This document shows positions 55,664 through 64,000 of a DNA stretch of 64,000 nucleotides, piece by piece. The notes beneath the pieces are model-generated. The model was not told the DNA's origin, searched no databases, and was given only the letters and a program-made list of their open reading frames with translations. Origin of the DNA: Mastigamoeba balamuthi (lineage: Eukaryota > Evosea > Mastigamoebida > Mastigamoebidae); NCBI GenBank assembly GCA_902651635.1, contig CACRSC010000052.1, positions 76,012-140,011 of the forward strand. Direction: 5' to 3'. Positions within the stretch are counted from its first letter, which is position 1. Each line of letters starts with the position of its first letter. A program made the position numbers and the translations under genes.

Positions 55664-57050
55664 TTCTGCTTGTGTTCCTACTCGAGGCTCTTGTTTTATT
55701 TCTACCACGGTGCTCACGACGGACAACACCGAATTTCTGGGTGTCAGTTAGTCGTCACGTTTGGATTGTACAGTGCGACGATTCGATCATGCATTGCGGA
55801 GCAATTGGAGAAGACACAAGCAACTCACCTGAAGAAGTGCGCCCCAGGGATAGGACTCGGCTTTTCCAATGGCCTGAACATGAGAGAACAAATTTGTTGT
55901 TCTATGCATCACGGACTTGCTGTGACGTGCTCGCGGAGAGAACGACTGACCAAAATGCCGGCAGCAACATTAATTCAGTACTCACGGCCTCCACGTGAAG
56001 GAGCTCCAACAGGGTGCTGAGGTCATAGCAGGAATGACAGGGTATAGCTATCTATGTATGACTACAACTACACTGCCCGCGTGTGTAGGAAAAGTTACTT
56101 TGGGTTGTGATGAAGTTCCATGAGATGAGGTGGATCCTTAACAGTGCCAGAAATTCTGTGAGAACACCGTCCTGATGGAAAGCCTAAACCTTTGCTCAAA
56201 GGGGTAGAGGGGAAATCCCCTTTTCCATAAATCAGATTAAACAAGTATGAGTACCGGGGATAGAACACTCAACAAAAAGAGGCACTACCATGTGAGAAAA
56301 ACGACACTGTCTAAATATTTTTAAAAGACACTCATTTGCTTTATCTTGGCTGTGTAGCAGATGCAGGTATGAGTATATGGCTGCTCATACTATTTGTGAC
56401 TTGTCATCTATCACACCACTACAGTCAATCGAATATGTTATTATTATTATAAACGGGAATTGTGGTTTGTTATGTTTGACTCTTGATATCATACATAAGT
56501 GTCAAATTTCGTTAATAATGAATCAATAGGGAATCTATGCAAGGTTTCTGAGTAAACACTGTGTAGGAATGATGATAAACACGCTCTCTGGGACTGACAG
56601 AGACTTGGAAGAGTGTCACACGTGACAGGTAAGCCAATGGCTCCAATCAGCCCCTTCTCTTGTGCTTTATGTTGGGGAGTTTCATGTCAGATATTGTCTT
56701 ACTGATATCATCTCAGTCCTGACCCCCTGGGGTCAAAAATGTTTTCTTTTTCTGTAAGGATTTTTTCTGAATTTGAGTGATAAGATGATGAAGGTAATAC
56801 CAGCCAAAAAGAGGAAATGTCTGTGGAAAGCACTGTCTTCTGACACCTCTGAAAAAAACAGCAGCCAGTGAAGTGTCCTTCTGTCACACACTTTTCCCAT
56901 AACAGTATTCTGCTATTGGTGCAGAAAAAGCCTTGAAAACTAACAGGAAAAATCGAATAATCAAAACAAACCAACAAAATCAGCAAACTCGTGTTGCAAG
57001 CAGATCCGGGTAGGACCGCGCGGTTGGCGTCATAATGATTATATTGTGAA
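55664..57050. other. Intergenic, AT-rich from about 56030 to 57000
   Basis: A 1.4 kb stretch without recognisable genes. Composition falls to AT-rich, with A/T runs and short open frames only. It contains the 5' flank of the tRNA-Pro gene at its end. Similar AT-rich spacers lie near 16400, 33200 and 48700. Confidence 0.55.
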
Positions 57051-57121
57051 GGCTCTGTAGTTTAGTGGTAAAATACCTGTTTAGGGTACAGGTGGCCCCG
57101 GTTCGATTCCGGGCAGAGCCC
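57051..57121 (+). tRNA. tRNA-Pro (anticodon AGG)
   Basis: The acceptor stem GGCTCTG pairs with CAGAGCC. The D-arm is TAGTTTAGTGGTAAAATA. The anticodon stem CCTGT/ACAGG carries loop TTAGGGT, giving anticodon AGG. The T-arm is CCCCGGTTCGATTCCGGG. There is no intron. T-rich sequence (CTACTTTTACTTTT) follows as terminator. Confidence 0.95.
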
Positions 57122-57259
57122 TACTTTTACTTTTGCAACAGCGCTCCCAAGATTGATTGGTGCAAAGCGGTCGAGAAAAAGGCCACACGAAGACTAGAAC
57201 AGGTTATAGATCGAGCAGAACCAGAAGCATAGTGCGTGTTTGGTGGAGGGGCATTCGTC

Positions 57260-59757
57260 TCACGCCGAGATCAGCTCCACCTCAAACGACAGCGTCGCCT
57301 GCGGCGGGATGTCCGGGGGCGCACCCGACGACCCGTAGGCCAGCGCCGGAGGGATCGTCAGTCTGCGCTTTCCGCCGACCCTCATGCCTGCGAGAGGACG
57401 ACCGTTGTCAGCGCTGCCACGAAAGCACAAAAAAAACAAACCAAATCGAATTGAACAAAGCAGAACAAACTTCAACGCAAGCAAAATCAATTGCAGGACA
57501 GCAAAGGGGAAGAAGGGGCCACGCACCGCTGATGCCGACGTCCCAGCCGCGGATGACCTCGCCCGTGGCGAAGCGGAACCTGAAGGGCTGGCCCCTGAGG
57601 TTCTCGTCGAAGACCTTGCCGTTGACGAGGCGCCCGATGTAGCGCACGGCGACCGTCTTGCCGGGCGTGGGCTTGTTGCCCTTGCCCATCACGACGTCCT
57701 GGACCACCAGCCCGCTCTTCAACCTCACCGGCTTCATCGGGATCGGCAGCCCGCTGTCCGCCTCGGTCGCCACCGCCTTCCTCCTGCGTTTTTCGCGTTG
57801 CGTTTTGAGTGTTTGTTTTGTTGTCCCAAACGCGGCAAAAGTTGTTCTCCCGCCAGTGCAGAATCAATTGAGGGCTGAGAGCGCACGTGGGGCGAGGGGT
57901 GTCCTTGCGCTTGAGGGCGTGGGGGTCGGCCTCCTTCGTGGGCGTCGAGGGCACGTTGGCCGCGGGGGCCTGCGCAGCGGCCTCGGCCTCCTTGGGCTTC
58001 TCGGCGGCCTGCTGCTGCTGCTGGGGCTGCTCCTGGGCGGCGGCCTGCTGGGCCTCCTTCATGGCCTTGCGCCTCTCCTTCTTCGAGAGGGCCTTCTGGG
58101 GCGGGGGCATCGCCGCCTGGTCCTCCTGCTGCTTCTGCTGCTGCGCGTCCTTGGAGGTCTTGGCCTTGGGCTTCTCCTGCTTGGACGACTTGGCCTGCTC
58201 CTCCCCCTGCTGCTGCTGCTGGTCCGGGGACGGCGACTTGCGGGCGCGCTTCTGCGGGGGCTGGTTGTCGCCCTTGGCCTGCTGGGCCTCCTTCTGGGCG
58301 CCCTCCTCTGCAAAGTGCACGCTCGTCTTGCGCTTGCGCTGCTCCGCCTGCTGCTGCTGCTGCTGCCGAGTGAGCGGGGGCTGTGCTGTGGTCTGTGTGC
58401 GTGCGTGTGGCGTGCCTTCTTCTGGGCGTCCTTGGTGGCCGACTCGACGATCATGCGGTCGCCCTCCTCTGCATCAGGCTCGGGCTGCTCCTCGCCCTCC
58501 TGCTCCTCCACGCGCGCGATCCTCAGCGTCTTGTCCTTGGCCGCCGCCTTCTCCTCCCGCAGCACTGCGCCACGGCCAGGGGCCCTGCTGAGCTGTGGCG
58601 CCCCCCGAGGAGGAGGGAGGGACGCAGGGCAGGGCAGGGCAGCAGGTGGGCAGGGGCAGCCCCGGGGGAGGCAGACGCACCGCGGCGCAGCTCGGCGACG
58701 CCCTCGGCCTCCTCCTCGTCCTCCCCCTCCTCGGGCACAAAGTCCTCGTCGTCGTCCTCGTCCATGTCCCCGCTCTCCAGCAGCGCCCTCAGCATCGCTG
58801 CCCCCGGGTGGGCCACCGCCACGTCACGCAGATGCGCGTCAGCGGAGCTGTGGAGAGAAAGAAGAAAACCGCGAAAGAGCCGCAGCGGAGGAGAAGCAAA
58901 AAAAAAGGGCCACAGAGGGGAGGCGGACAGTGGGGGCGGCGGGGGGCCTCGTCGTCGTCGTCGTCGTCGTCGTCGTCCTCGAGGTCCTCCTCGTCGAAGC
59001 CGGCGGCGTGGCAGGCGCACTCGTCGTCGTCTTCGTAGTCGTCGTCGTCGTCGTAGTCGTCGAGGGCGACGACGTGGTAGCCGCTGAGGTAGACGTCGCC
59101 GGGCCCGCTGGCAAAGAACGTCACCTTGCTGCCCTGCGCAAACACCAGGTCCAGGCTCACGTTCTCGGCCGCCCCGTGCCTGCGCATAGCCCCCCATCGC
59201 CCCATCGCGTGAGCCCCCGCGTCTGTTGTGCAGGCAAACAACCACACCGAGAGCAGCGCAAAGAGCAAAGAGCAAGAGCAGCAGAGGACGCACACGGTAC
59301 TGGGAGAGAGTGTGGGGGAGAGAGGGAGGGAGGCACACACGCACACACGCACACGAAGGGAGGGGGGACGCAGAGAGGGCAGGAGGGGAGAGGCGGACCT
59401 GAGGGAGCAGAGGACAATGACCTTGCCGTCTATCTGGCACTGCAGCACGTTCCGCTCGCTCGTCTCCGCATCGCACGCCCCCAGCGCCGCCTGCGCCCGC
59501 CCGCCCGCCCCGCGCGCGTCAGCAGGGGCTCGGCAGGGGGGGTGAAGAAGAGGAGGGCCCTCGGAACACAACACAACACATCGACGGCAGACAAGAAGAG
59601 GAGGCAGAGCCGAGGGAATCGAGCCGAGAGGAGCGCTCTGGGGGGAGGCGGCGCAGCGCGGGGATGGGGGGGGCGCGCGTGCCTGCGTGATGTGCAGGGT
59701 GGTCTCGGGCTCCTCGGTGACGGCCTCGTTGGGCTTGAGCTGAAGGCCCCAGAACAT
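57260..59757 (-). CDS. Nuclear-type FKBP: nucleoplasmin-like domain,acidic/basic linker and FKBP prolyl isomerase
   Basis: Exons (minus): 59757-59683, 59490-59399, 59179-58929, 58797-58681, 58564-58416, 58362-57887, 57783-57527, 57387-57260 (514 residues). The N-terminus MFWGLQLKP and LHITQAALGA, then [19 protein letters not shown] and VYLSGYHVV, is the nucleoplasmin-like fold of insect FKBP39, plant FKBP53 and yeast Fpr3/Fpr4. Asp/Glu runs follow (long D tract near residue 115). A Lys/Gln-rich basic stretch with nuclear-localisation-like KRARKSP and KKERRKAMK comes next. The C-terminal FKBP domain is complete: [58 protein letters not shown]. Expected roles are histone chaperoning and prolyl isomerisation in the nucleus. 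Two introns (59491-59682 and 58363-58415) have GC donors. Confidence 0.9.
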
Positions 59758-60095
59758 GGCTCTGCGCTGTGCTGTCGGTCTCTCTTTGCCGCCGGAAAAC
59801 AACACAAAGATTTGCGTCACCATCTGACGTAGGCAGAAGATTCACGAATCGCCGCGCGTCGAGGGAGGGTCTGCTGGCCTTGGCGGTGCGCTCGGGCGTG
59901 AGGCGACAGCTTCCAGACGGGGTCGTCCTTGGGTTCGGGTCCATGGGGAATCTGTCATACCACATCAGCGATAAAATCAGTAGATTTCCTTGTCGAAAGC
60001 ACTATGTGATTATTCCCTCTGGCTTATCTTCGACGGATCAGTTGAGTTGCCCCCACTTTATTATTTGCCGCCACACTGCACACACAGAACCACAG
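59758..60095. other. Divergent spacer, nothing recognised
   Basis: About 340 bases between the FKBP start (minus) and the small zinc-ribbon ORF (plus). TTTATTATTTG at 60058-60068 is TATA-like for the plus side. Confidence 0.45.
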
Positions 60096-60323
60096 ATGCT
60101 CTCGAGCACCGCACCCGCGGAGATGCAGGCGACGCCCCCGCACCAGCAGTCGCCCGCCATGATGTGCCCCGACTGCGGGGGCAGGCGTGTGTCGCTCGGC
60201 GGCTGCGAGGCCTGCGGAGCCCCTCTGATGCCGGCGTCCGCAGTGCTCTCACCCTCGACGCCGACAGCCCCGACCCACAGGCCACGCAGGAGCTCCCTCG
60301 GCCAGTTCCCTCCCCCCGAGTAG
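60096..60323 (+). CDS. Small zinc-ribbon protein (75 residues), tentative
   Basis: One short open frame reads MLSSTAPAEMQATPPHQQ, then a compact four-cysteine motif MCPDCGGRRVSLGGCEACG, then a Ser/Pro/Arg-rich tail ending QFPPPE. The CxxC..CxxC spacing is that of a zinc ribbon. A TATA-like sequence lies about 30 bases upstream. It could also be one exon of a longer gene. No family was identified. Confidence 0.4.
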   Translation: MLSSTAPAEMQATPPHQQSPAMMCPDCGGRRVSLGGCEACGAPLMPASAVLSPSTPTAPTHRPRRSSLGQFPPPE

Positions 60324-60670
60324 CCGCATGCACGAGACCTCCCCCCCCGGGCGTTCCACAACACCGCGACTATCTTATGCCTCCGAAGCAACACAATTGA
60401 ATTCGCTCTGGATTTTCACGCGGCTGTCAACTACTGTTCTCCCGCCAAGATTGTGCCCACTGCCACTGCTCTGCCTCTCTCGGGCCGAGGGAGGCACGCG
60501 AAATACAGGTTGTGCTCTTCGGGTCGTCCGCAGGGCAGGGTCTCCTGTGCTGGTGCGCGTGCCCTCTTGTGCGACGCGCGCGGAGCAGAGACAAAGCGGC
60601 CGCCAACTGGACGAGCAGCAAACGGGCGTTACATTGCGACCATGCCGGAGGGCTCTGAGCCGATCGCGCG
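60324..60670. other. Convergent spacer, nothing recognised
   Basis: About 350 bases between the zinc-ribbon ORF (plus) and the beta-grasp protein gene (minus). CAATTG at 60394-60399. Confidence 0.5.
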
Positions 60671-62835
60671 CTAGTTGTTCTCGAAGCCGATGACGCGGCG
60701 GTACGCGAAGAAGTGGGTCGAGCTGCACTGGCCCTCGGGGAATAGCGTTACAAGGACGTCGACCCGCTCGGCGTCGTCGGTCGGGCTCTCGTGCACCCCG
60801 AGGTCGTCCTCGATGTGTATCACGACCGCGTACGTGTCGCCCTGCTGCGACGTCGCCTGCGGCACGGCGCCCCTCGCCGCCTCGAGCGACGCCGCGGCGA
60901 TCTGCTTGAGCTGCGCGACGGTGCCGTCGAGCGGCAGCGAGACGAGCTGCGGCAGCAGCACCTCGTCAAACGCCACGATGACCGTCTGCACCGTCGCCTT
61001 CATCTGGCTCAGCACGCTCATCCGCCAGCTCTCCACGTCCCCCACGCCCTCGTAGTACGCCGCGGCCTCGTCTGCGCACGGCACCTCCGCGGCCAGCGGC
61101 GAGCGCGGCGGCCCGGCCCGCGGCGCCGGCAGGCAGCCGCCCAGCGCAGGCGACGAGCGCGAGCCCCCGAGCAGCGCGAACGAGCGCACGCGCTGCATCG
61201 CGCGCTGCTCGGGCTTGTCGGACCTGCGCGACTCGCGCGGCGACATGGCCGAGGGCGGCAGCCGGGCCGAGCACCACGGGGCCTCCGCGGCCGTCGGCGA
61301 CACCGAGAGCGGCGGCGGCGACACGCCCCTGCGCGCCGCGATCAGCGGCGAGACCACCGGCGAGCCCGAGGCCTCGGTGGAGAGCGCGGCTGTGCGCCTG
61401 TGGAGGCTCTGCGAGGGCCGCATGGGCGGCATCGTCTCGCGGTGCTGCGGGCACGCGTGGTGCAGCTGCCCGGCGAGACCCCGCGCCTCGCCCTGCGACA
61501 GCGACAGCCTGCGCGCCTGCTGCGTCTCGCCCTCGGCTAGCAGCCGCAGCCTGCGCGGCGACAGCGGCGAGGCGCTGGCGGGCGACCCGATGACCGGCGA
61601 CGACGCGTCGTGGGGCCGCGTGGGGTTCGCCTCCGACGACCCGCGCGACCGCACCCAGTTGGCCCGCTCCCTCTCCTTGGGCGCAGCAGCAGCAGCAGAG
61701 GCAGCAGGGGCAGGGGCGTCGCCGCGGGGCTCGGCAGCAGAGGAGGCGGAGCGCTGGCGCTGCTGCTGCTCCTCCTCCTCGACCTCGTGGGCCTGCTTGG
61801 CGAGGGCCTCGAGCACGAGGTCCATCTGCGCCAGCGGCGCCCGGAACGTCGGGCGGCCCCGGAACACGCCGTCCTCGCGCCTGCCGCGCCGCTGCCAGCC
61901 CTCGAGCAGCGCCTGCGGGAGCCTGCCCTGCCCGGGCCGGGCCAGCGCAGCGCTCGGGGCCCCGGCCTCTGCGTCGCCGGGGGCACGCAGCGCAAAGTGG
62001 TGCGTGTCCAGCGACCCCGCGCTGTCGTAGGCGGGCCAGTGCCGCGCGATCTCCACGACGGGGCTCATGGGGTCGAGGGCGGGGCCCAGGGGCTGCGAGG
62101 GCGTGCGCTCGTGCAGCCTGCGGCCCCGCGCGAGGGCCTCGGGCGCACGGAAGGCGACGATGGCCTCCAGGTCCCGCACCGTCTCGTTGCCGTGCAGCGT
62201 CACGCACAGGTACGTCTCGTCCTCCAGATACACCCTCACAGAGTACTGTTGCATGCAAGAGAGAGAGAGCCGCTGAGACACCTCCGCAGCGGGCAGCTGC
62301 CCAGACGGGAGAGATTTTTGATTGATTCCAGAACTCTGATATCCGAAACTAGATACCCGGGAATATCTGGAATCAATCTGCTCGAGAGAGGGAGAGGGTG
62401 GTAGAGGGAGGGAGGGCTGTGCTGCGCGCAACTGTGTCTGGGCTCTTGAACAGCAGCGCGTTTCTCGACGCGTCCCATCGCTTCAGCACGTCTTCGACCC
62501 GCACGTCGCAGCTCAGCGGCGTCACCCTCGTCCCTGCGCGCGCCGCGTGGCGTGGCGTGTGAATATCGAGATACATTTCGCGATCCGCTCTTCCCCCTCT
62601 GCGCACACTTGCCGTCGAGGGCCGTCTCGACGGCGAACATGCGCCACGCGTCGAGGGCGCCCTCGTCTGCGCGCTCCTCCTGCGCGGGCTGCGGCGACGC
62701 GGCGACGACGCGTGCGGCGCGTGCGCAGAGGTCGCCGAAGTCGCAGCCGCGGTCGTAGGGCACCAGCACGCGGCGGGCGTCGGGGAGCACCACCTCCACC
62801 GGCGCCGGGGGTGCGCTGCCCGCGCTGCTGGCCAT
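60671..62835 (-). CDS. Protein with beta-grasp (ubiquitin/RA-like) segments and a long Ser/Arg linker
   Basis: Exons (minus): 62835-62607, 62533-62433, 62245-60671 (634 residues). The first region (VEVVLPDARRVLVPYDRGCD, then VTPLSCDVRVEDVLKRWDAS) and the next (YSVRVYLEDETYLCVTLHGN) read like ubiquitin-fold beta-hairpins of Ras-binding or RA domains. A coiled, Gln/Glu-rich piece and about 200 disordered Ser/Arg/Pro residues follow, with many SP sites and RRLSLS-type basophilic sites. The C-terminal 120 residues (VQTVIVAFDEVLLPQLVSLP, LDGTVAQLKQIAAASLEA, YAVVIHIEDDLGVHE) look like another beta-grasp domain. It probably binds a small GTPase or serves as a signalling scaffold; this is inference from fold-like pattern only. 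The next gene upstream is similar in style. Confidence 0.6.
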
Positions 62836-63138
62836 GGCGCGCGCGGGGCGAGAGGTGGGTGTGGAGGGTAGTGGGTGGTGGGGGTGTGGGGGTGCGCGGG
62901 GGAGGGAGCGCGCGGGGGGTCGCGGAGGGGTTGACCAACAGACTGCAGCAGATTCACGGGCCGAGATAGGCGGGTTAAATATCGAGATTGGTGCATCTTC
63001 GCAAAGCCGAGATCTCCTGTGACGAGATCCCAGAACCCGAAATGGCCACCGGAATTGGGCTATCCACTCCTCTCTGCCCCGGGCGTGTCTTACGTCTTGC
63101 TCTCCTCCTGTCTGCAATGCCTGACTGCAGAGGCAGGT
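62836..63138. other. Spacer between two minus-strand genes
   Basis: About 300 bases. It is GC-rich next to the downstream gene's start. No features were recognised. Confidence 0.45.
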
Positions 63139-64000
63139 CTAGACAGGGGCGCCCTCGCCCTCCTGCCCGTCGTCTTCCAGCCCTGTCTGGGCCCGCATTC
63201 TCATCACGATGTCCCTGCGCTGCTGCACGAGCCTCCTCCTCTCCTCCTCCGTGGCTGCCCTGCGCTCCGTGCGCTTCCCGGCGTCCCTGCTGCTGCTGCT
63301 GCTGCTGCCGTCGTCGCTTGCAAGGCACGAGAGCAGCGAGCACTCGGCGGGAGCCCGAGCCTCGAGGGCGCTGGCCTCGCGGGCCCTGCGGCGGCGGGCC
63401 TCGTCGGACATGGCCCTGCACGACTCCCGCCACGAGGCCGCGGCCTGCACGCTGTCCTGCTGCGCCTGCTCCTCGGCGCGCAGCCTGCGCAGGTCCACGA
63501 CGCCCACCTCGCACCCCTCGTCGATGCCCGCCTCCTCCAGCGTCCGCGTGTCGCTCCCTGCGTGGTTTCGGTCCAGCCACTCAGTCGCCCAGACCGCTGA
63601 GCGGGCAGCCACCCAGCGAAGGGAAAACGAGGGCGAGGAAACCATCGAAACTTGACACGACTGCCGTATCGAGCACCAGCGAGCAGATGCGCTCAAATGC
63701 GGAGGCTTTGAGTGGCAAATGCGCTGAAATGGCGGGGGGGAGCCCAAATCAATTGATTCCGCCCGCGGAGGGGAGCAGAGACTCACCTGCGTCGCCGCCG
63801 GGGCAGAGGGGCTGCCACAGGAACACGGGGTCCCCGAGCCGCTTCCAGCACAGGGCTGCGCCCTCGCGCGCGCGCAGGGCCCCGGCGAGGCGCCGCCAGA
63901 GACCCGCGACGGAGCACCCCGCGGGCACGGCCACGGCCACGGCGTCGCGGGGCCTCGCAAAGGGCTCGGGCGCCACCAAGACGTCCGCAGCGCCGTCCCC
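63139..64000 (-). CDS. Beta-grasp-like protein, C-terminal part only (runs off the window)
   Basis: Visible exons (minus): from beyond 64000 to 63787, and 63557-63139, joined by a 229-base intron with a GTGAGT donor at phase 1. The upstream exon reads DAVAVAVPAGCSVAGLWRRL and ALCWKRLGDPVFLWQPLCPG. The last exon continues SDTRTLEEAGIDEGCEVGVV, which together look like a ubiquitin-fold (RA-like) domain. The remaining C-terminus is a charged helix with RRRRAREASAL and EEERRRLVQQRR, likely a coiled coil. It may be a relative of the adjacent gene at 60671-62835. The N-terminus and total size are unknown. Confidence 0.55.
   Translation of the reverse strand, partial: GTALRTSWWRPSPLRGPATPWPWPCPRGAPSRVSGGASPGPCARARAQPCAGSGSGTPCSCGSPSAPAATQVSLCSPPRAESIDLGSPPPFQRICHSKPPHLSASARWCSIRQSCQVSMVSSPSFSLRWVAARSAVWATEWLDRNHAGSDTRTLEEAGIDEGCEVGVVDLRRLRAEEQAQQDSVQAAASWRESCRAMSDEARRRRAREASALEARAPAECSLLSCLASDDGSSSSSSRDAGKRTERRAATEEERRRLVQQRRDIVMRMRAQTGLEDDGQEGEGAPV

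Noticed and set aside
58363-58415. Reading the FKBP linker without this intron
   Set aside because: The unspliced frame loses the Lys/Gln-rich sequence and hits unrelated residues; removing the 53-base GC-AG intron joins KDAQKK to [12 protein letters not shown] in frame.

Overview
The window is nuclear DNA of a GC-rich, intron-rich eukaryotic microbe. Genes are split by short GT-AG introns (about 45-400 bases, donors mostly GTGCG or GTCCG), there are no operons, and two eukaryotic tRNA genes are present. The gene content points to Amoebozoa: integrin-beta-like Sib receptors with Dictyostelium-type CTDC cysteine repeats and NPxY tails, a ROCO-type GTPase, a DH-PH RhoGEF, and a PH protein with a large-GTPase-like domain. 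A eukaryotic xylose isomerase would suit a free-living amoeba, possibly an anaerobic archamoeba. That placement is inference from protein families; no marker gene was compared.

Layout. 1.3-4.6 kb: a cysteine-rich type I membrane protein. 5.4-7.5 kb: a secreted RCC1-like repeat protein. 7.7-11 kb (minus): a RhoGEF. 12.3-16.1 kb: Sib-like receptor copy A. 16.4-18.1 kb: an AT-rich island with exon-like pieces. 18.2-19.9 kb (minus): xylose isomerase. 21.2-25.1 kb: a ROCO GTPase with PARP-like and receiver-like C-terminal domains. 25.4-28.4 kb (minus): a TPKK-repeat/RRM protein. 29.2-33.1 kb (plus) and 33.7-36.9 kb (minus): Sib-like copies B and C, tail to tail, with a 493-base assembly gap inside C. 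37.5-39.1 kb: intronless IMP dehydrogenase. 39.5-41.6 kb: a TAPT1-family membrane protein. 41.7 kb: tRNA-Leu(GAG). 41.9-44.7 kb (minus): the PH/GTPase protein. 45.3-46.2 kb: a small proline-rich membrane protein. 46.7-54.2 kb: three tandem MATE transporters, the first frameshifted. 54.6-55.7 kb (minus): an NAD-dependent epimerase-like SDR. 57.1 kb: tRNA-Pro(AGG). 57.3-59.8 kb (minus): a nucleoplasmin-FKBP. 60.1 kb: a small zinc-ribbon ORF. 60.7-62.8 kb and 63.1 kb to the window end (both minus): two beta-grasp proteins.

Themes. Several products fit surface sensing and cytoskeletal signalling (Sib receptors, RhoGEF, ROCO protein, PH/GTPase protein, beta-grasp proteins). The RhoGEF and the ROCO protein appear to share the same receiver-like C-terminal domain. 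Two families are locally amplified (Sib, MATE), with copy-specific intron differences, a frameshift and a shared upstream box. Six introns are best explained as GC-AG introns, an unusually high share.

Limits. Splice sites were placed by eye from reading-frame phase, GT/GC-AG rules and paralogue comparison. UTRs and transcription starts are not visible. The 3' end of the SDR gene, one boundary in the PH/GTPase gene, the ROCO start codon and the serine tract of the RCC1-like gene are uncertain.
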